Shown one piece after another: positions 34,937 through 43,649 of a stretch of DNA of 64,000 bases. The position numbers and the translations under genes were made by a program. The stretch comes from Desulfobacterales bacterium. GTDB lineage: Bacteria > Desulfobacterota > Desulfobacteria > Desulfobacterales > Desulfosarcinaceae. Location of the stretch: assembly GCA_016218685.1 (NCBI GenBank), contig JACRDD010000005.1, positions 170,790 through 234,789 on the forward strand, written 5' to 3'. Within the stretch, counting starts at the first letter, position 1, and every line of letters begins with the position of its first letter. The notes under the pieces are model-generated. The model saw only the letters and a list, made by a program, of their open reading frames with translations, made no database searches and was not told the origin of the DNA.

Positions 34937-36347
34937 TCAGAATGGTGGGATACAGCCCCTCCAGGCGGCCCTTGGGATAGGGCTGAATCGTGTTGAACGA
35001 GATATTCTGATTCTTCTGGGCGTGGCCCCGGTTCTGCTCGCCGTCGTAAAAGGCGCCGTTGGCTTCCAGGATATGCTGGATGCGGTCGCGGAAGGCCTGC
35101 ACGAAGGCAGCGCCCTGGCCCTCGAAGCACATGTCGCCCTTGGAGGTGGGACGCTCCAGCTTGGAGAACTCCGCCAGGCTCATGCTGTTGGCTTCGAAGC
35201 TGGCGGCGTCGGTGACCAGGCCCCACACCAGGCGGCCGGCCGGAATGGATAGCGGCCGGTCGATGTCGATGATGGTGTGCGGCATGATGATGCTGTCCGG
35301 ACCAATGCTCAGGCGGCAATCGGGCTTGCCATGCAAGAAGCTGTTGAAGCCCACGAAGACATTCTGCCCCAGGTCGGCCTCGATGATCTTGGCGCCGTGG
35401 GCCGTGACATTGTTGCCCTCCAGGCGCGAGTTGATAATGTAGCAATTCTCCTGGGCATTGGCGCCCTTGCCCATCCAACTGTTCTCCAGGTAGGCCCGCT
35501 GGGCCACCAGCACGTTCTCGTTGATGCGCGTCTTGGGCCGGACCACCGCGTAGCGGTCCAGGGAGGCGGTGTTGGGCACCGGGACCGATGCCTCGATGTG
35601 CACCACATCGAAGATACGTTGGAAATCCGCCTTGCGGCTCTCCACGAACTCCATGAAGATGCCCCGCGGCGGCTGACCGGCCTCGAAGTGGATGTAGCGC
35701 CGCAGGGCCGCGGCCGGGAAGCGGTAGAGGAAGTTGAACTGATCGGCCGCCCGCACCCAGATCGTGCCCGGATCGATGTTCAGGTGGCTGATTTCGCCGG
35801 CCTGGATGTACGAGTAAGCGCCGATGATGCAGTCGGTCTGGGTGGTCAGGTCCACGGTGGCGAACGGTCCCACGAAACAGCCGTCGGTGGGCGAGCCGTG
35901 GATGTTGGCGTACTGGGTCGAGACCGTGTTGTGGATGAAGAACTTCTCCATGGTTTCGGGATCGTGGGAGTAATTGTGCACCAGGGTCTTGATCAGGATG
36001 CTGTCTTCGATGTCGATCATCTCATCCTTGGTCATCTGGATCTCGAAATCCTTGTAGCGCAGCACGTCGCCGCGCTTCTTGAGTTCGTCGCCCCGGATGT
36101 CGCTCTTGTAGAGAATAGAGTTGGTCGTGCGACACTTGCCCAGGAAATAACTTCCCGCCAGGCTGGAGTGCTGAAATTCGAAACTCAAGGGGTGGTTGGG
36201 CGTGATGCCGTAAAAGGCGTAGAACTTGAGCATGTGCTCCAGGCGGATCAGCTCGTTGACATACGGCGTGGCGTCGAAGGAGAGCTCGCGCAGGTTGATG
36301 TTGACGCGCTGGATAATGCGGTCGAACAGCTTGAACAGCTCTTTCAT
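34926..36347 (-). CDS. Left-handed beta-helix (hexapeptide-repeat) protein
   Basis: 473 residues. The middle and C-terminal parts show hexapeptide-type turns (CFVGPFATVDLTTQTDCIIGAYSYIQAG, NVLVAQRAYLENSWMGKGANAQENCYI, GNNVTAHGAKIIEADLGQNVFVGFNSFL), the pattern of trimeric acyl or sugar transferases. A clear catalytic His cannot be assigned. Similar proteins are annotated loosely as transferases. Its start overlaps the stop of the CBS protein gene by four bases, so they are coupled. Its tail overlaps the convergent TPR gene by 11 bases. Confidence 0.8.
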   Translation of the reverse strand: MKELFKLFDRIIQRVNINLRELSFDATPYVNELIRLEHMLKFYAFYGITPNHPLSFEFQHSSLAGSYFLGKCRTTNSILYKSDIRGDELKKRGDVLRYKDFEIQMTKDEMIDIEDSILIKTLVHNYSHDPETMEKFFIHNTVSTQYANIHGSPTDGCFVGPFATVDLTTQTDCIIGAYSYIQAGEISHLNIDPGTIWVRAADQFNFLYRFPAAALRRYIHFEAGQPPRGIFMEFVESRKADFQRIFDVVHIEASVPVPNTASLDRYAVVRPKTRINENVLVAQRAYLENSWMGKGANAQENCYIINSRLEGNNVTAHGAKIIEADLGQNVFVGFNSFLHGKPDCRLSIGPDSIIMPHTIIDIDRPLSIPAGRLVWGLVTDAASFEANSMSLAEFSKLERPTSKGDMCFEGQGAAFVQAFRDRIQHILEANGAFYDGEQNRGHAQKNQNISFNTIQPYPKGRLEGLYPTILIKP

Positions 36348-36919
36348 GGGCGTTCCTCGTCGTTTCCGGGTGGGGTGTGCTTCATCATGTGAAAGATGGC
36401 GGCGAAGACATCCGTCAGGCGCAGGATGCCCACGATGCGCTTTTGATCGGTCACCAGCAGGGAAAAATGGTGGCCCACGATGAGTTGATGGATGGCCTGC
36501 TTGAGCGGTGCCTCCTGGTCCACGAACTCGCCCTCGGTGGGCCGCTTCATGAAGTTTTCCACTTCCAGGCAGGCCGCCTCGCGCAAATGGGCATCGGACA
36601 GGGCGCCTTCGGGCCGTTTTTCCTTCTGCACGGTCCAGATCAGGTTCGAGCTGAACCCGAAGCGGCGCAGCGCATCTGCCTCCCGGGACTCGTCCGTTTC
36701 CGGCTCCAGGGCGTCGAGCACATCCAACTGGGACAGCTTGCCCACCACCTGCCCCCGGCTGTCCAAAACCAGGACGGCCCGGTGGCGGTACTTGGCATGA
36801 TCGAACTCCTCCTGGGTCTTTTCCAGGGCCAGAATGGCGTCGTACAAGGTGGCCCCCACGGGCACCGTTGCATACTCGGACAGCGGGACCAGCAGCTCCT
36901 TGATGGTGAACTCTTTCAC
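36344..36919 (-). CDS. Twin CBS-domain protein
   Basis: 191 residues with a GTG start at 36919. An ATG at 36925 touches the GGAGG box, so the GTG six bases after the box is the better start. Two CBS domains are visible (KTQEEFDHAKYRHRAVLVLDSRGQVVGKLSQLDVLDAL and IHQLIVGHHFSLLVTDQKRIVGILRLTDVFAAI). CBS pairs sense adenosine nucleotides and tune partner proteins. It is coupled to the beta-helix gene, whose product may be its partner. Confidence 0.88.
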   Translation of the reverse strand: MKEFTIKELLVPLSEYATVPVGATLYDAILALEKTQEEFDHAKYRHRAVLVLDSRGQVVGKLSQLDVLDALEPETDESREADALRRFGFSSNLIWTVQKEKRPEGALSDAHLREAACLEVENFMKRPTEGEFVDQEAPLKQAIHQLIVGHHFSLLVTDQKRIVGILRLTDVFAAIFHMMKHTPPGNDEERP

Positions 36920-37029
36920 GGGCATCCTCCGGTTCCCCCCGGGCGGGAACCTCTCAAGGCCGGCGGTTCATTCGGGCCGGCACCATATCATCTTTGAGCG
37001 GATTTATGAAGCCGCCGGCCCCCATCCTT

Positions 37030-37062
37030 AAAAAAAGGCCCAGCCGGATGACCGGCTGGGCC
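37030..37062 (-). terminator. Terminator after the two tRNA-Ser genes
   Basis: On the minus strand, GGCCCAGCCGG, loop TCAT, CCGGCTGGGCC, then seven T. A perfect 11-pair stem and T-tract at the 3' side of the tRNA-Ser(GCU) gene. Confidence 0.93.
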
Positions 37063-37074
37063 AGGAACTTAAAA

Positions 37075-37167
37075 TGGCGGAGAGACCGGGATTCGAACCC
37101 GGGGTGGAAGTTTCCCCCCACACTCGCTTAGCAGGCGAGCGCCTTCAGCCTACTCGGCCATCTCTCC
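37075..37167 (-). tRNA. tRNA-Ser (anticodon GCU)
   Basis: A 93-base cloverleaf with acceptor stem GGAGAGA/TCTCTCC, discriminator G and encoded CCA, anticodon GCT in CTGCTAA, a long class II variable arm as in serine tRNAs, and T-loop GGTTCGAATCC. Decodes AGC and AGU. Confidence 0.96.
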
Positions 37168-37187
37168 GTTATAAACATGTCTAAAGC

Positions 37188-37273
37188 TGGCGGAGGGAGT
37201 AGGATTCGAACCCACGGAGCTTTCGCTCAACGGTTTTCAAGACCGCCGCCTTAAACCACTCGGCCATCCCTCC
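37188..37273 (-). tRNA. tRNA-Ser (anticodon UGA)
   Basis: An 86-base cloverleaf with acceptor stem GGAGGGA/TCCCTCC, discriminator G and encoded CCA, anticodon TGA in CTTGAAA, a long variable arm and T-loop GGTTCGAATCC. It is 20 bases upstream of the other tRNA-Ser gene and shares its terminator. Confidence 0.96.
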
Positions 37274-37705
37274 CGCAAAGTACCCGCTTTTAACACCAAG
37301 GTTCGGTGGGGGTCAACCGTTTTATCGTTTCAGACCCCGGGGGAGTAAAGGGGCCTGATTACCAGAAAAATTATCGCCTTTGGAAAAGGTTCATGCTATC
37401 AGCAGGTCACAGCCTGCCACACCGTACGAATGTTGAGCCCCTCGATCACCATATGAGCATATGTATGAAGGTTGACAACCGGCGCCCGGGTCGACTCGAC
37501 CGAAGGCGCCGGCCCTGCGCACAGGAATAGGGCTGCTCCATACCGCTCGGCGCCGTGGGCTCATCTTGGGCTCGCCGGCATTTTTATGAATAATAAAATG
37601 AGCTTAAGAGAATCCGCCGGCGGACCGATATGTCAATGTCCCTGGTTTGCCTTGTGGGAAGGCAAGCCCATTCATAACGGATCTATCTTGAAAATGGGAG
37701 GTGGT
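37274..37705 (+). other. 432-base non-coding stretch with hairpins before the DUF2167 gene
   Basis: No convincing gene. It holds the promoter of the leftward tRNA pair and the leader of the DUF2167 gene. Structures seen: a twin CATATG (37450-37463); a strong hairpin at 37479-37512 (CCGGCGCC outer stem, GGTCGA inner stem); a TCCGCCGGCGGA palindrome at 37613-37624; and a ten-pair hairpin at 37644-37668, ending 37 bases before the start codon. None has a T-tract. I cannot assign them to a known riboswitch. Confidence 0.5.
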
Positions 37706-38581
37706 ATGTTTAAGAAAATGGCCGTGATGCTGGTGATGACCCTCGTTCTGGGCGCGGCGGCCCAGGCCGACGATAACGCGACCATGACGGCCGAAGAGTT
37801 CGAGGCCTCGCTGAAGTTCCAGAAGGGCGCCATCGTTCTTCCGGGCGGCATGGCGACCCTCAACATTCCGGATTCTTTTCGATACCTGGATTCCGAGGAC
37901 ACCGAGCGCGTGCTGGTGGAGGCCTGGGGCAACCCGTCCGGCGAAGGCACCCTGGGCATGCTTTTTCCGGCCGACGTCAACCCGACCTCGGAGAATGGTT
38001 GGGGCATCGTCATCACCTACGAAGAAGACGGTTATGTGTCCGACAAGGATGCGGATGCCATCGATTATGACGATCTTCTCAAGGAGATGAGGGACGCGGT
38101 GGCCGAACGGAACAAAGAGCGCCAGGCCCAGGGCTACCAGACCGTCGATCTCGTGGGCTGGGCGGCCAAGCCCCATTATGACAAGGAGCAGCACAAACTG
38201 CACTGGGCCAAGGAGCTGAGCTTCGGCGCGGACCGGGAGCATACCTTGAACTACAATATCCGGGTCCTGGGCCGCAGAGGGGTGCTGGTCCTGAACGCGG
38301 TTTCGGCCATCGGCCAGATGGAGACCGTGGCCGCCCAGATGCGGACGGTGCTCGCCTTCACCGATTTCAACACGGGGTTCCGCTACGCGGACTACGATGC
38401 CAAAACCGACAAGAAGGCGGCTTACGGCATTGCGGCCCTGGTTGCCGGCGGCGTGGCCGCCAAAGCCGGTCTCTTCACGAAACTCATCGCCCTGCTGCTG
38501 GCCGCCAAGAAGCTGGTGATCGTGGCCGTGCTCGGCCTGGGCGCCTTCATCATGAATCTGTTCAAACGAAAAAAGGCCTGA
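37706..38581 (+). CDS. DUF2167 membrane-anchored exported protein
   Basis: 291 residues from the ATG at 37706 (GGGAGGTGGT upstream). Signal peptide MFKKMAVMLVMTLVLGAAAQA. The mature domain matches DUF2167 (KFQKGAIVLPGGMATLNIPDSFRYLD, AWGNPSGEGTLGMLFP, GWGIVITYEEDGYVSD, AKPHYDKEQHKLHWAKEL). One or two C-terminal membrane segments and a basic tail (NLFKRKKA). Function unknown. The next gene, 22 bases away, is a site-2 protease-family gene, an arrangement that suggests joint envelope work. Confidence 0.87.
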   Translation: MFKKMAVMLVMTLVLGAAAQADDNATMTAEEFEASLKFQKGAIVLPGGMATLNIPDSFRYLDSEDTERVLVEAWGNPSGEGTLGMLFPADVNPTSENGWGIVITYEEDGYVSDKDADAIDYDDLLKEMRDAVAERNKERQAQGYQTVDLVGWAAKPHYDKEQHKLHWAKELSFGADREHTLNYNIRVLGRRGVLVLNAVSAIGQMETVAAQMRTVLAFTDFNTGFRYADYDAKTDKKAAYGIAALVAGGVAAKAGLFTKLIALLLAAKKLVIVAVLGLGAFIMNLFKRKKA

Positions 38582-38603
38582 CACCGCGGGGGAAGGTGGA
38601 CAC

Positions 38604-39446
38604 ATGGAAGAATCAGAGAGATCGTTGACCACCGGCGCACGGGGCACGTCCGGACCGTCCCCGTCCGCTGTTCCGGCGGCGCCCCCCAAGCCGAACCGCT
38701 CGGGGATTTTTTCCATCGCCCTCATCGCCGGTGCGCTGGCCCTCAAATTTTTGAAGCCGCTGCTCATCGGCCTCAAAGCTTTCAAGGCCGGCGCCTTTCT
38801 CAAAACCGGGTTGACCATGGTGCTGAGCATGTGGGCCTATGCCCTGGCCTGGGGCTGGGCCTACGGCGCCGCCTTCGTGCTGCTGATCTTCGTGCACGAA
38901 ATGGGGCATGTCTACGCGCTTAAAGAATTCAAGATCCGCGCCAGCGTGCCGATCTTCATCCCCTTCCTGGGCGCCTTCGTGGCCCTGAAAGAGATGCCCC
39001 GGAACGTGCGCATCGAAGCCTGGATCGGCATCGCCGGCCCCCTGGTGGGCACCGGCGGCGCCATGCTCTGCTGGTCCGCGGCCTTGTACACCGGAAGCTC
39101 TTTCTGGATGGCGGTGGCCTACACCGGCTTTTTCCTGAACCTGTTCAATCTGATCCCCATCAGCCCGCTGGATGGCGGCCGGGTGGTGGCCGCCATTTCC
39201 CCCAAGCTCTGGATCCTGGGTTTTGTCGGTCTCCTGATCCTGTTCGTCCGATCCTTCAACCCCATTCTGCTGTTCATTCTACTGCCCGCCGGGCGCAACG
39301 TGTACAACCTAAGGAAGCGCAAAGACGCGGTGCCGGCCGAATACTACGCGGTCGATACCAAAACCAAGGGGCAGATTTCGCTGCTCTACTTCGGACTCCT
39401 GCTTTTTCTGGCCATAGCCATGTCGCTCACCCATGTCGCGCGCTGA
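38604..39446 (+). CDS. Site-2 protease-family (M50) membrane metallopeptidase
   Basis: 280 residues with five or six membrane segments. The zinc motif HEMGH lies in FVHEMGHVYALK and the third ligand is in PLDGGRVV, the S2P/M50 pattern. A Pro/Ser-rich soluble N-terminus of about 35 residues precedes the first membrane segment. Such proteases cut substrates inside the membrane. It is probably cotranscribed with the DUF2167 gene; a hairpin follows its stop. Confidence 0.92.
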   Translation: MEESERSLTTGARGTSGPSPSAVPAAPPKPNRSGIFSIALIAGALALKFLKPLLIGLKAFKAGAFLKTGLTMVLSMWAYALAWGWAYGAAFVLLIFVHEMGHVYALKEFKIRASVPIFIPFLGAFVALKEMPRNVRIEAWIGIAGPLVGTGGAMLCWSAALYTGSSFWMAVAYTGFFLNLFNLIPISPLDGGRVVAAISPKLWILGFVGLLILFVRSFNPILLFILLPAGRNVYNLRKRKDAVPAEYYAVDTKTKGQISLLYFGLLLFLAIAMSLTHVAR

Positions 39447-39461
39447 GGCGTGTGCACGCAA

Positions 39462-39492
39462 AACGGGCCCCTGATGCCATCGGGGGCCCGTT
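39462..39492. terminator. Hairpin after the M50 protease gene
   Basis: AACGGGCCCC (39462-39471), 11-base loop, GGGGCCCGTT (39483-39492), a perfect ten-pair stem between convergent genes. No T-tract on the plus strand; on the minus strand the stem is followed by TTTGCG. Probably a bidirectional terminator. Confidence 0.65.
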
Positions 39493-39557
39493 GGTGAAGG
39501 CGGAGGCCATGGGCGCGGCAGGTGCGCCGGAACGTCGAACGGTTCGTTTCCCGCCGA

Positions 39558-40898
39558 TTACTCCACGATAGCCTGGTAGATCAAATTCTTCACCTGGTAG
39601 CGCACGGTCTCGCGCTGGCCCGGGTTGTTGATCATGAAGACCGCCACCAGCTCCTTTTGGGGATCGACCCAGAAGATCGTTCCGGCGATGCCCTGCTTGT
39701 AGTACTCGCCCACGCTGCCAAGGCCGTAGGCGCCGCCACCGGGTTGCGCGCGGACATAAAGATCGAAACCGCCGGCATGGCCCGGGCCGGGTTGGTATTG
39801 AGGATCGGTGCGTTTGCCCAGCTCTCCGAGTTGATCCGAGCTCATGAGCGTCACCGTGGCCGGGCTGAGCAGGCGCACGCCGTCCAGTTCGCCGCCGTTG
39901 AGCAGCATTTGCCCGAAGCGCGCGAAATCCATGGCCGTGCCTACCATGGCGCCGCCGCCACCAGCAAATTTCTGGCCGGGGGTGGTGACATCGGTAAGGA
40001 AGGGCGATTGGGGCGACAGGTACACCAGGCGCGCCACGGCCTCGGCCGGCACCAAGAACCCGGTATCTTTCATGCCCAGGGGCTTGGCAATGCTTTCGGC
40101 CACGTATTGATCCAGGGGTTTGCCGGTGATGACCTCCACGATGGCGCCCAGGACATCATAGGAGACGCTGTAGTTGTACTGGGTGCCGGGGTCGCACACC
40201 AGGGGCAGGGAGGCGATTTTGTCCATCACTTCCATGGTGGTCAAGCCGCGCAGGTCGCGCATGCCGGCCTTGAGGTATTCGGCCTGCACGGACTTGGGCG
40301 CCATGAACCAGTAGCTCAAGCCCGCGGTGTGGCGCAGCAGGTCCAGTACCAGCATGTGGCTCTTGGGCGGGCGCAACGTCATGGTCTCCTTGCCGGCGTC
40401 GTCTTTCTGGATATCGGCCACCTGCACATCCCGGAAGGCGGGCAGGTACTTGAAGACCGGGTCGGAGAGCAGCAACTTGCCCTCTTCCATCAACTGCATC
40501 ACGGCCACGGCGGTGACGGTCTTGGTCATGGAGTGCACGCGGAAGATGGCGTCGTCGACCATGGGCAAATCCTTTTGGGGATCGCGCTTGCCGAAGCTTT
40601 TGAAGTAAGCGATGCGCCCCTTGCGCGCGATCAGCAGCACGGCGCCATCATAGGATTTCTTGACCACCTCGGCATTTAAGGCCGTATCGATGCGGGCCAG
40701 CCGCTCGACCGAAAAGCCCAATTCCGCGGGGTCGGCCGGGGAAAGCACCGGGGCGGGCGTGGCTTGGGCGGGCGCGGGCGGCGGGGGTGTGGCGGCCGCG
40801 GCCGATGTGGACTTGGATGGGATAACACAGCCCGCGAGGCACACCAGCAGGGCAAAAATCAACCAACAGTACACTTGCGACACGCTTCTCTTTGGCAT
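39558..40898 (-). CDS. Beta-lactamase-fold serine hydrolase lipoprotein (class C/EstB type)
   Basis: 446 residues. Lipobox LAGC at residues 21-24, then a Pro/Ala-rich linker. The hydrolase domain has the SxxK motif in VHSMTKTVTA (nucleophile Ser, base Lys), the Tyr motif YNYSVSYDVLG, and a typical C-terminal GTIFWVDPQKELVAVFMIN block. Members act as esterases or D-Ala-D-Ala peptidases rather than true beta-lactamases. Single gene on the minus strand. Confidence 0.92.
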   Translation of the reverse strand: MPKRSVSQVYCWLIFALLVCLAGCVIPSKSTSAAAATPPPPAPAQATPAPVLSPADPAELGFSVERLARIDTALNAEVVKKSYDGAVLLIARKGRIAYFKSFGKRDPQKDLPMVDDAIFRVHSMTKTVTAVAVMQLMEEGKLLLSDPVFKYLPAFRDVQVADIQKDDAGKETMTLRPPKSHMLVLDLLRHTAGLSYWFMAPKSVQAEYLKAGMRDLRGLTTMEVMDKIASLPLVCDPGTQYNYSVSYDVLGAIVEVITGKPLDQYVAESIAKPLGMKDTGFLVPAEAVARLVYLSPQSPFLTDVTTPGQKFAGGGGAMVGTAMDFARFGQMLLNGGELDGVRLLSPATVTLMSSDQLGELGKRTDPQYQPGPGHAGGFDLYVRAQPGGGAYGLGSVGEYYKQGIAGTIFWVDPQKELVAVFMINNPGQRETVRYQVKNLIYQAIVE

Positions 40899-41033
40899 GT
40901 ATGACCTCTTGTTTTCTGGATAATGGGGAAATTAAGGATGGGTTTCTATATACCGCTCCCTGGGCGCGCGCAAGCAAATCCTGACCCGGCCGTTACGCCC
41001 CTTGTTCAGCGAACCCGAACACCCTGGACCGCC

Positions 41034-42479
41034 CTACCCCTCGCGGATTCCGCACAGATGCTTGGCCAGCCCCTGCTTTTGCCCGATGTTCACCAGCCGG
41101 GCGATCATGATCCGCTGGGCCTGGGGCGAACCGGCGCCGTGCATGGATTCGGGCAGGTAACCCACGGCCTGGGCGCCCATGGTCATGGCCTCGATGAGCC
41201 GCAGGATGCGCATGCGGTTTTCGGTGGAGCTGCCGGCCGTGCCGCGGTAGTACTTCTCCATCAGGGGGCCTGTTTCGGGCGAGCGGAAATCGGCTTCCGA
41301 CGGCAGGGTCACCACCAGGCCGCCGGCGATGTCCTGGGCCAGGCGCGCCAGCACGTAGGGGTAGTGGGCGATGTTGTACTTGAAGACATTGGCCATCAGA
41401 GCATCCACGATCCAGGTGCCGCTGGGCTCGGCGTGGCCCTCGTGGGCGCAGGCCAACGTGGCGCAAAAGAGCGATTCGTTGAGCTGGTTCATCTCCACGA
41501 TCTTGTCGCGCACATGGCTGGCCTTGGCCGTGCCGTTGTATTCGGCGATGGTCTGGGTGGCGCCGATGAGCACGTCGCCCACGCCTACCTTACAGGCGTA
41601 GCTCTGGCGGTGGTAGGCCGTGAACTTCTCCACCAGGGGCCCGCTGAACTCGTACTCCTGGTACATGAAGACCCGCTCCCAGGGAATGAAGACGTCGTCG
41701 AAGACCATCAGGGCCTCGTGGCCGCCGTAGTAAAGGTTGCCCACATCCATGGGGTGGCCCTCCAGCTTGCGCGTGTCGCACGACTGGCGGCCCATGATGT
41801 AGGTGATGCCGGGGTGGTCGCTGGGCAGGGCGAACGAGACGGCCCAGGCCTTGTCTGCCGCGCGCAAGGTGGCCGTGGGCATGACGATGATCTGGTGGGA
41901 GTTGAGCGCCCCGGTCTGGTGGGCCTTGGCCCCGCGCACCACGATGCCGTCGGGCCGCTCTTGCACCACGCGCAGGTAGAGATCCGGGTCGGCCTGCTGG
42001 TGGGGCGCCAGCGAGCGGTCGCCCTTGGGGTCGGTCATGGCGCCGTCGCACACCAGGTCCTGCTCTTGGACCATGGCCAGGAACTTGAGAAAGCGCTGGT
42101 TGTAGGGGGTACCTTTGGCCTGGTCGATGGCATGGGTGATGATCGACAGGGTGTTGAGGGCGTCCATGCCCACGCAGCGTTGGAAACAGCAACCGGTGGC
42201 CCCGCCCAGCAGGCGGCCCATCTTGGACTTGAGCACCAGGTCGCGGGTGCTCTGGAAAATGTGGGTGAAGCGGTTGATCCTGCGGCCGGAAAGGTGCGAG
42301 ATGGCCGTCATCGTCTCCTTGTGCTCAGGGTGCTGGGCCATCTCGTAGGTTTTGGCCACGGCATTGCGCGACGGCCGGATGATGGGGTCGGCGCCCAGGG
42401 CGGTGATCTTCTTGCCGAACATGTACACCGACAGGTTCAGCTTCTCCAAACTCTCTTCGTATTGCTCGGGGGTCATCAT
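41034..42479 (-). CDS. abfD: 4-Hydroxybutyryl-CoA dehydratase / vinylacetyl-CoA isomerase
   Basis: 481 residues from the first of two ATGs (42479), ten bases after AAGGAG. It converts 4-hydroxybutyryl-CoA to crotonyl-CoA with FAD and a [4Fe-4S] cluster. The cluster ligands of the family appear as GCCFQRCVG (C98, C102) and YHRQSYACKVGVGD (H290, C296). The spacing between the His and the last Cys seems one residue shorter than I recall for the clostridial enzyme. Other blocks (RVVQERPDGIVVRGAKAH, DDVFIPWERVF, GTAGSSTENRMRILRLIEAMTMG) fit. No other aminobutyrate or hydroxybutyrate gene is adjacent. Confidence 0.94.
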   Translation of the reverse strand: MMTPEQYEESLEKLNLSVYMFGKKITALGADPIIRPSRNAVAKTYEMAQHPEHKETMTAISHLSGRRINRFTHIFQSTRDLVLKSKMGRLLGGATGCCFQRCVGMDALNTLSIITHAIDQAKGTPYNQRFLKFLAMVQEQDLVCDGAMTDPKGDRSLAPHQQADPDLYLRVVQERPDGIVVRGAKAHQTGALNSHQIIVMPTATLRAADKAWAVSFALPSDHPGITYIMGRQSCDTRKLEGHPMDVGNLYYGGHEALMVFDDVFIPWERVFMYQEYEFSGPLVEKFTAYHRQSYACKVGVGDVLIGATQTIAEYNGTAKASHVRDKIVEMNQLNESLFCATLACAHEGHAEPSGTWIVDALMANVFKYNIAHYPYVLARLAQDIAGGLVVTLPSEADFRSPETGPLMEKYYRGTAGSSTENRMRILRLIEAMTMGAQAVGYLPESMHGAGSPQAQRIMIARLVNIGQKQGLAKHLCGIREG

Positions 42480-42615
42480 AATAATACTTCTCCTTGGCGC
42501 GCTCGGTCGCGCATGGATTGCATGCTTGCAAATAGGCGGGAAATGGCCGAAGGAAAGAGTATACAAGGCCGCCGAAGCCGGGTAAAGGGCTTCTTGGTTG
42601 CGCCAATGAAAGCGC

Positions 42616-42644
42616 TTGACTCCTGGCAGCCGGCAGACCATATA
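42616..42644 (+). promoter_or_regulatory. Candidate promoter for the CsgG-like operon
   Basis: TTGACT at 42616-42621 and CATATA at 42639-42644 with a 17-base spacer, about 50 bases before the start codon at 42695. Motif match only. Confidence 0.5.
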
Positions 42645-42694
42645 CAGGCAGACGCACACCTGAACAACCGAACCATTACCGGAGGCTACCCCCC

Positions 42695-43618
42695 ATGCGC
42701 ATCCACCGTTTCGGACGCCGATCACTCCTGTTTTTGACGCTTTTGCTCGTCGGCCTGGCTGCCGACCCGGCCCGGGCCGGCCAGGTGGTCACCGACGAGT
42801 TGCGCCAGTGGGCCCGGGAGGCCATCGCCCGCGAAAGCACCCTGGAAGGCCGGGCGGCCACCAACACGGTCAGCATTCTGTATTTCGAAAACCAAACCCA
42901 ACGCCCCGAACTGGACCCGCTGCAAAAAGGGTTGACCCTGATGCTGATCACGGACCTGTCCAAGATCGAAAACCTGCAGGTCGTGGAGCGCACCCGCATC
43001 CAGGCGCTGCTGGACGAACTGGCCCTGGGCACCACCGGCCTGGTGGATAAGGCGGCAGCGCCGCGGGTGGGTCGCCTGCTGGGCGCCGCTTACCTGGTGG
43101 GCGGGCGCCTGGCCCCGGCAGACCAGACCGGCCTGCGCATCGATTCGGACCTGGTGCGCGTGGCGGCCAAGGACACGCTGGGGCAACCCACCAGCGCCGG
43201 TCCCCTGGAAGAGTTGCTGCGCATGGAAAAAGAGATCCTCTTCGACATCGTGCGCCTGCTGCAACTGGAGCTGACCCCGGCCCAGATCGAGGCGCTGCGC
43301 CAACCGCTGACCACCGACCTAAAGGCCCTCATGGCATGGTTCCAGGGCGTGGCTCTGAGCGATCAGCAGAAATACCCCCAGGCCGCCGAAGCCTATGAAA
43401 AAGCCATCGCGGCCGATCCGGCCTTCGCGCCCGCCACGGAAGCCCTGGAGGAGTTGCGCGCGCGCAACTTGATTGCCAGACCCCTGGACACCATCGAGTT
43501 GCTGGAACGTCTGCGCCAGAAGGTGTCGGTGTCAGACCGGCCCGAACCGGATGAAATCTTCAAGCGCGAGCACCCCGCGGAGGTGCAGAGTTCCGATGTC
43601 AATATCCGCTGGCGCTAA
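42695..43618 (+). CDS. CsgG/HfaB-like exported protein with TPR tail
   Basis: 307 residues, CGGAGG upstream. Signal peptide (RSLLFLTLLLVGLAADPARA), no lipid-anchor Cys. Residues 55-140 resemble the CsgG fold core (VSILYFENQTQRPELDPLQKGL, LITDLSKIENLQVVERTRIQALLDEL, RVGRLLGAAYLVGGRL). The C-terminal part has a TPR-like motif (DQQKYPQAAEAYEKAIAADP). CsgG forms the outer-membrane pore for curli; homologues without curli genes are common and mostly unstudied. First of three envelope genes in a row. Confidence 0.82.
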   Translation: MRIHRFGRRSLLFLTLLLVGLAADPARAGQVVTDELRQWAREAIARESTLEGRAATNTVSILYFENQTQRPELDPLQKGLTLMLITDLSKIENLQVVERTRIQALLDELALGTTGLVDKAAAPRVGRLLGAAYLVGGRLAPADQTGLRIDSDLVRVAAKDTLGQPTSAGPLEELLRMEKEILFDIVRLLQLELTPAQIEALRQPLTTDLKALMAWFQGVALSDQQKYPQAAEAYEKAIAADPAFAPATEALEELRARNLIARPLDTIELLERLRQKVSVSDRPEPDEIFKREHPAEVQSSDVNIRWR

Positions 43619-43649
43619 AAAATCTTCTCTCTATGGATGGAGCCTTTTT

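Noticed and set aside
37472..37705. A 78-residue N-terminal extension of the DUF2167 protein
   Set aside because: The signal peptide and GGGAGG ribosome site both point to the ATG at 37706.
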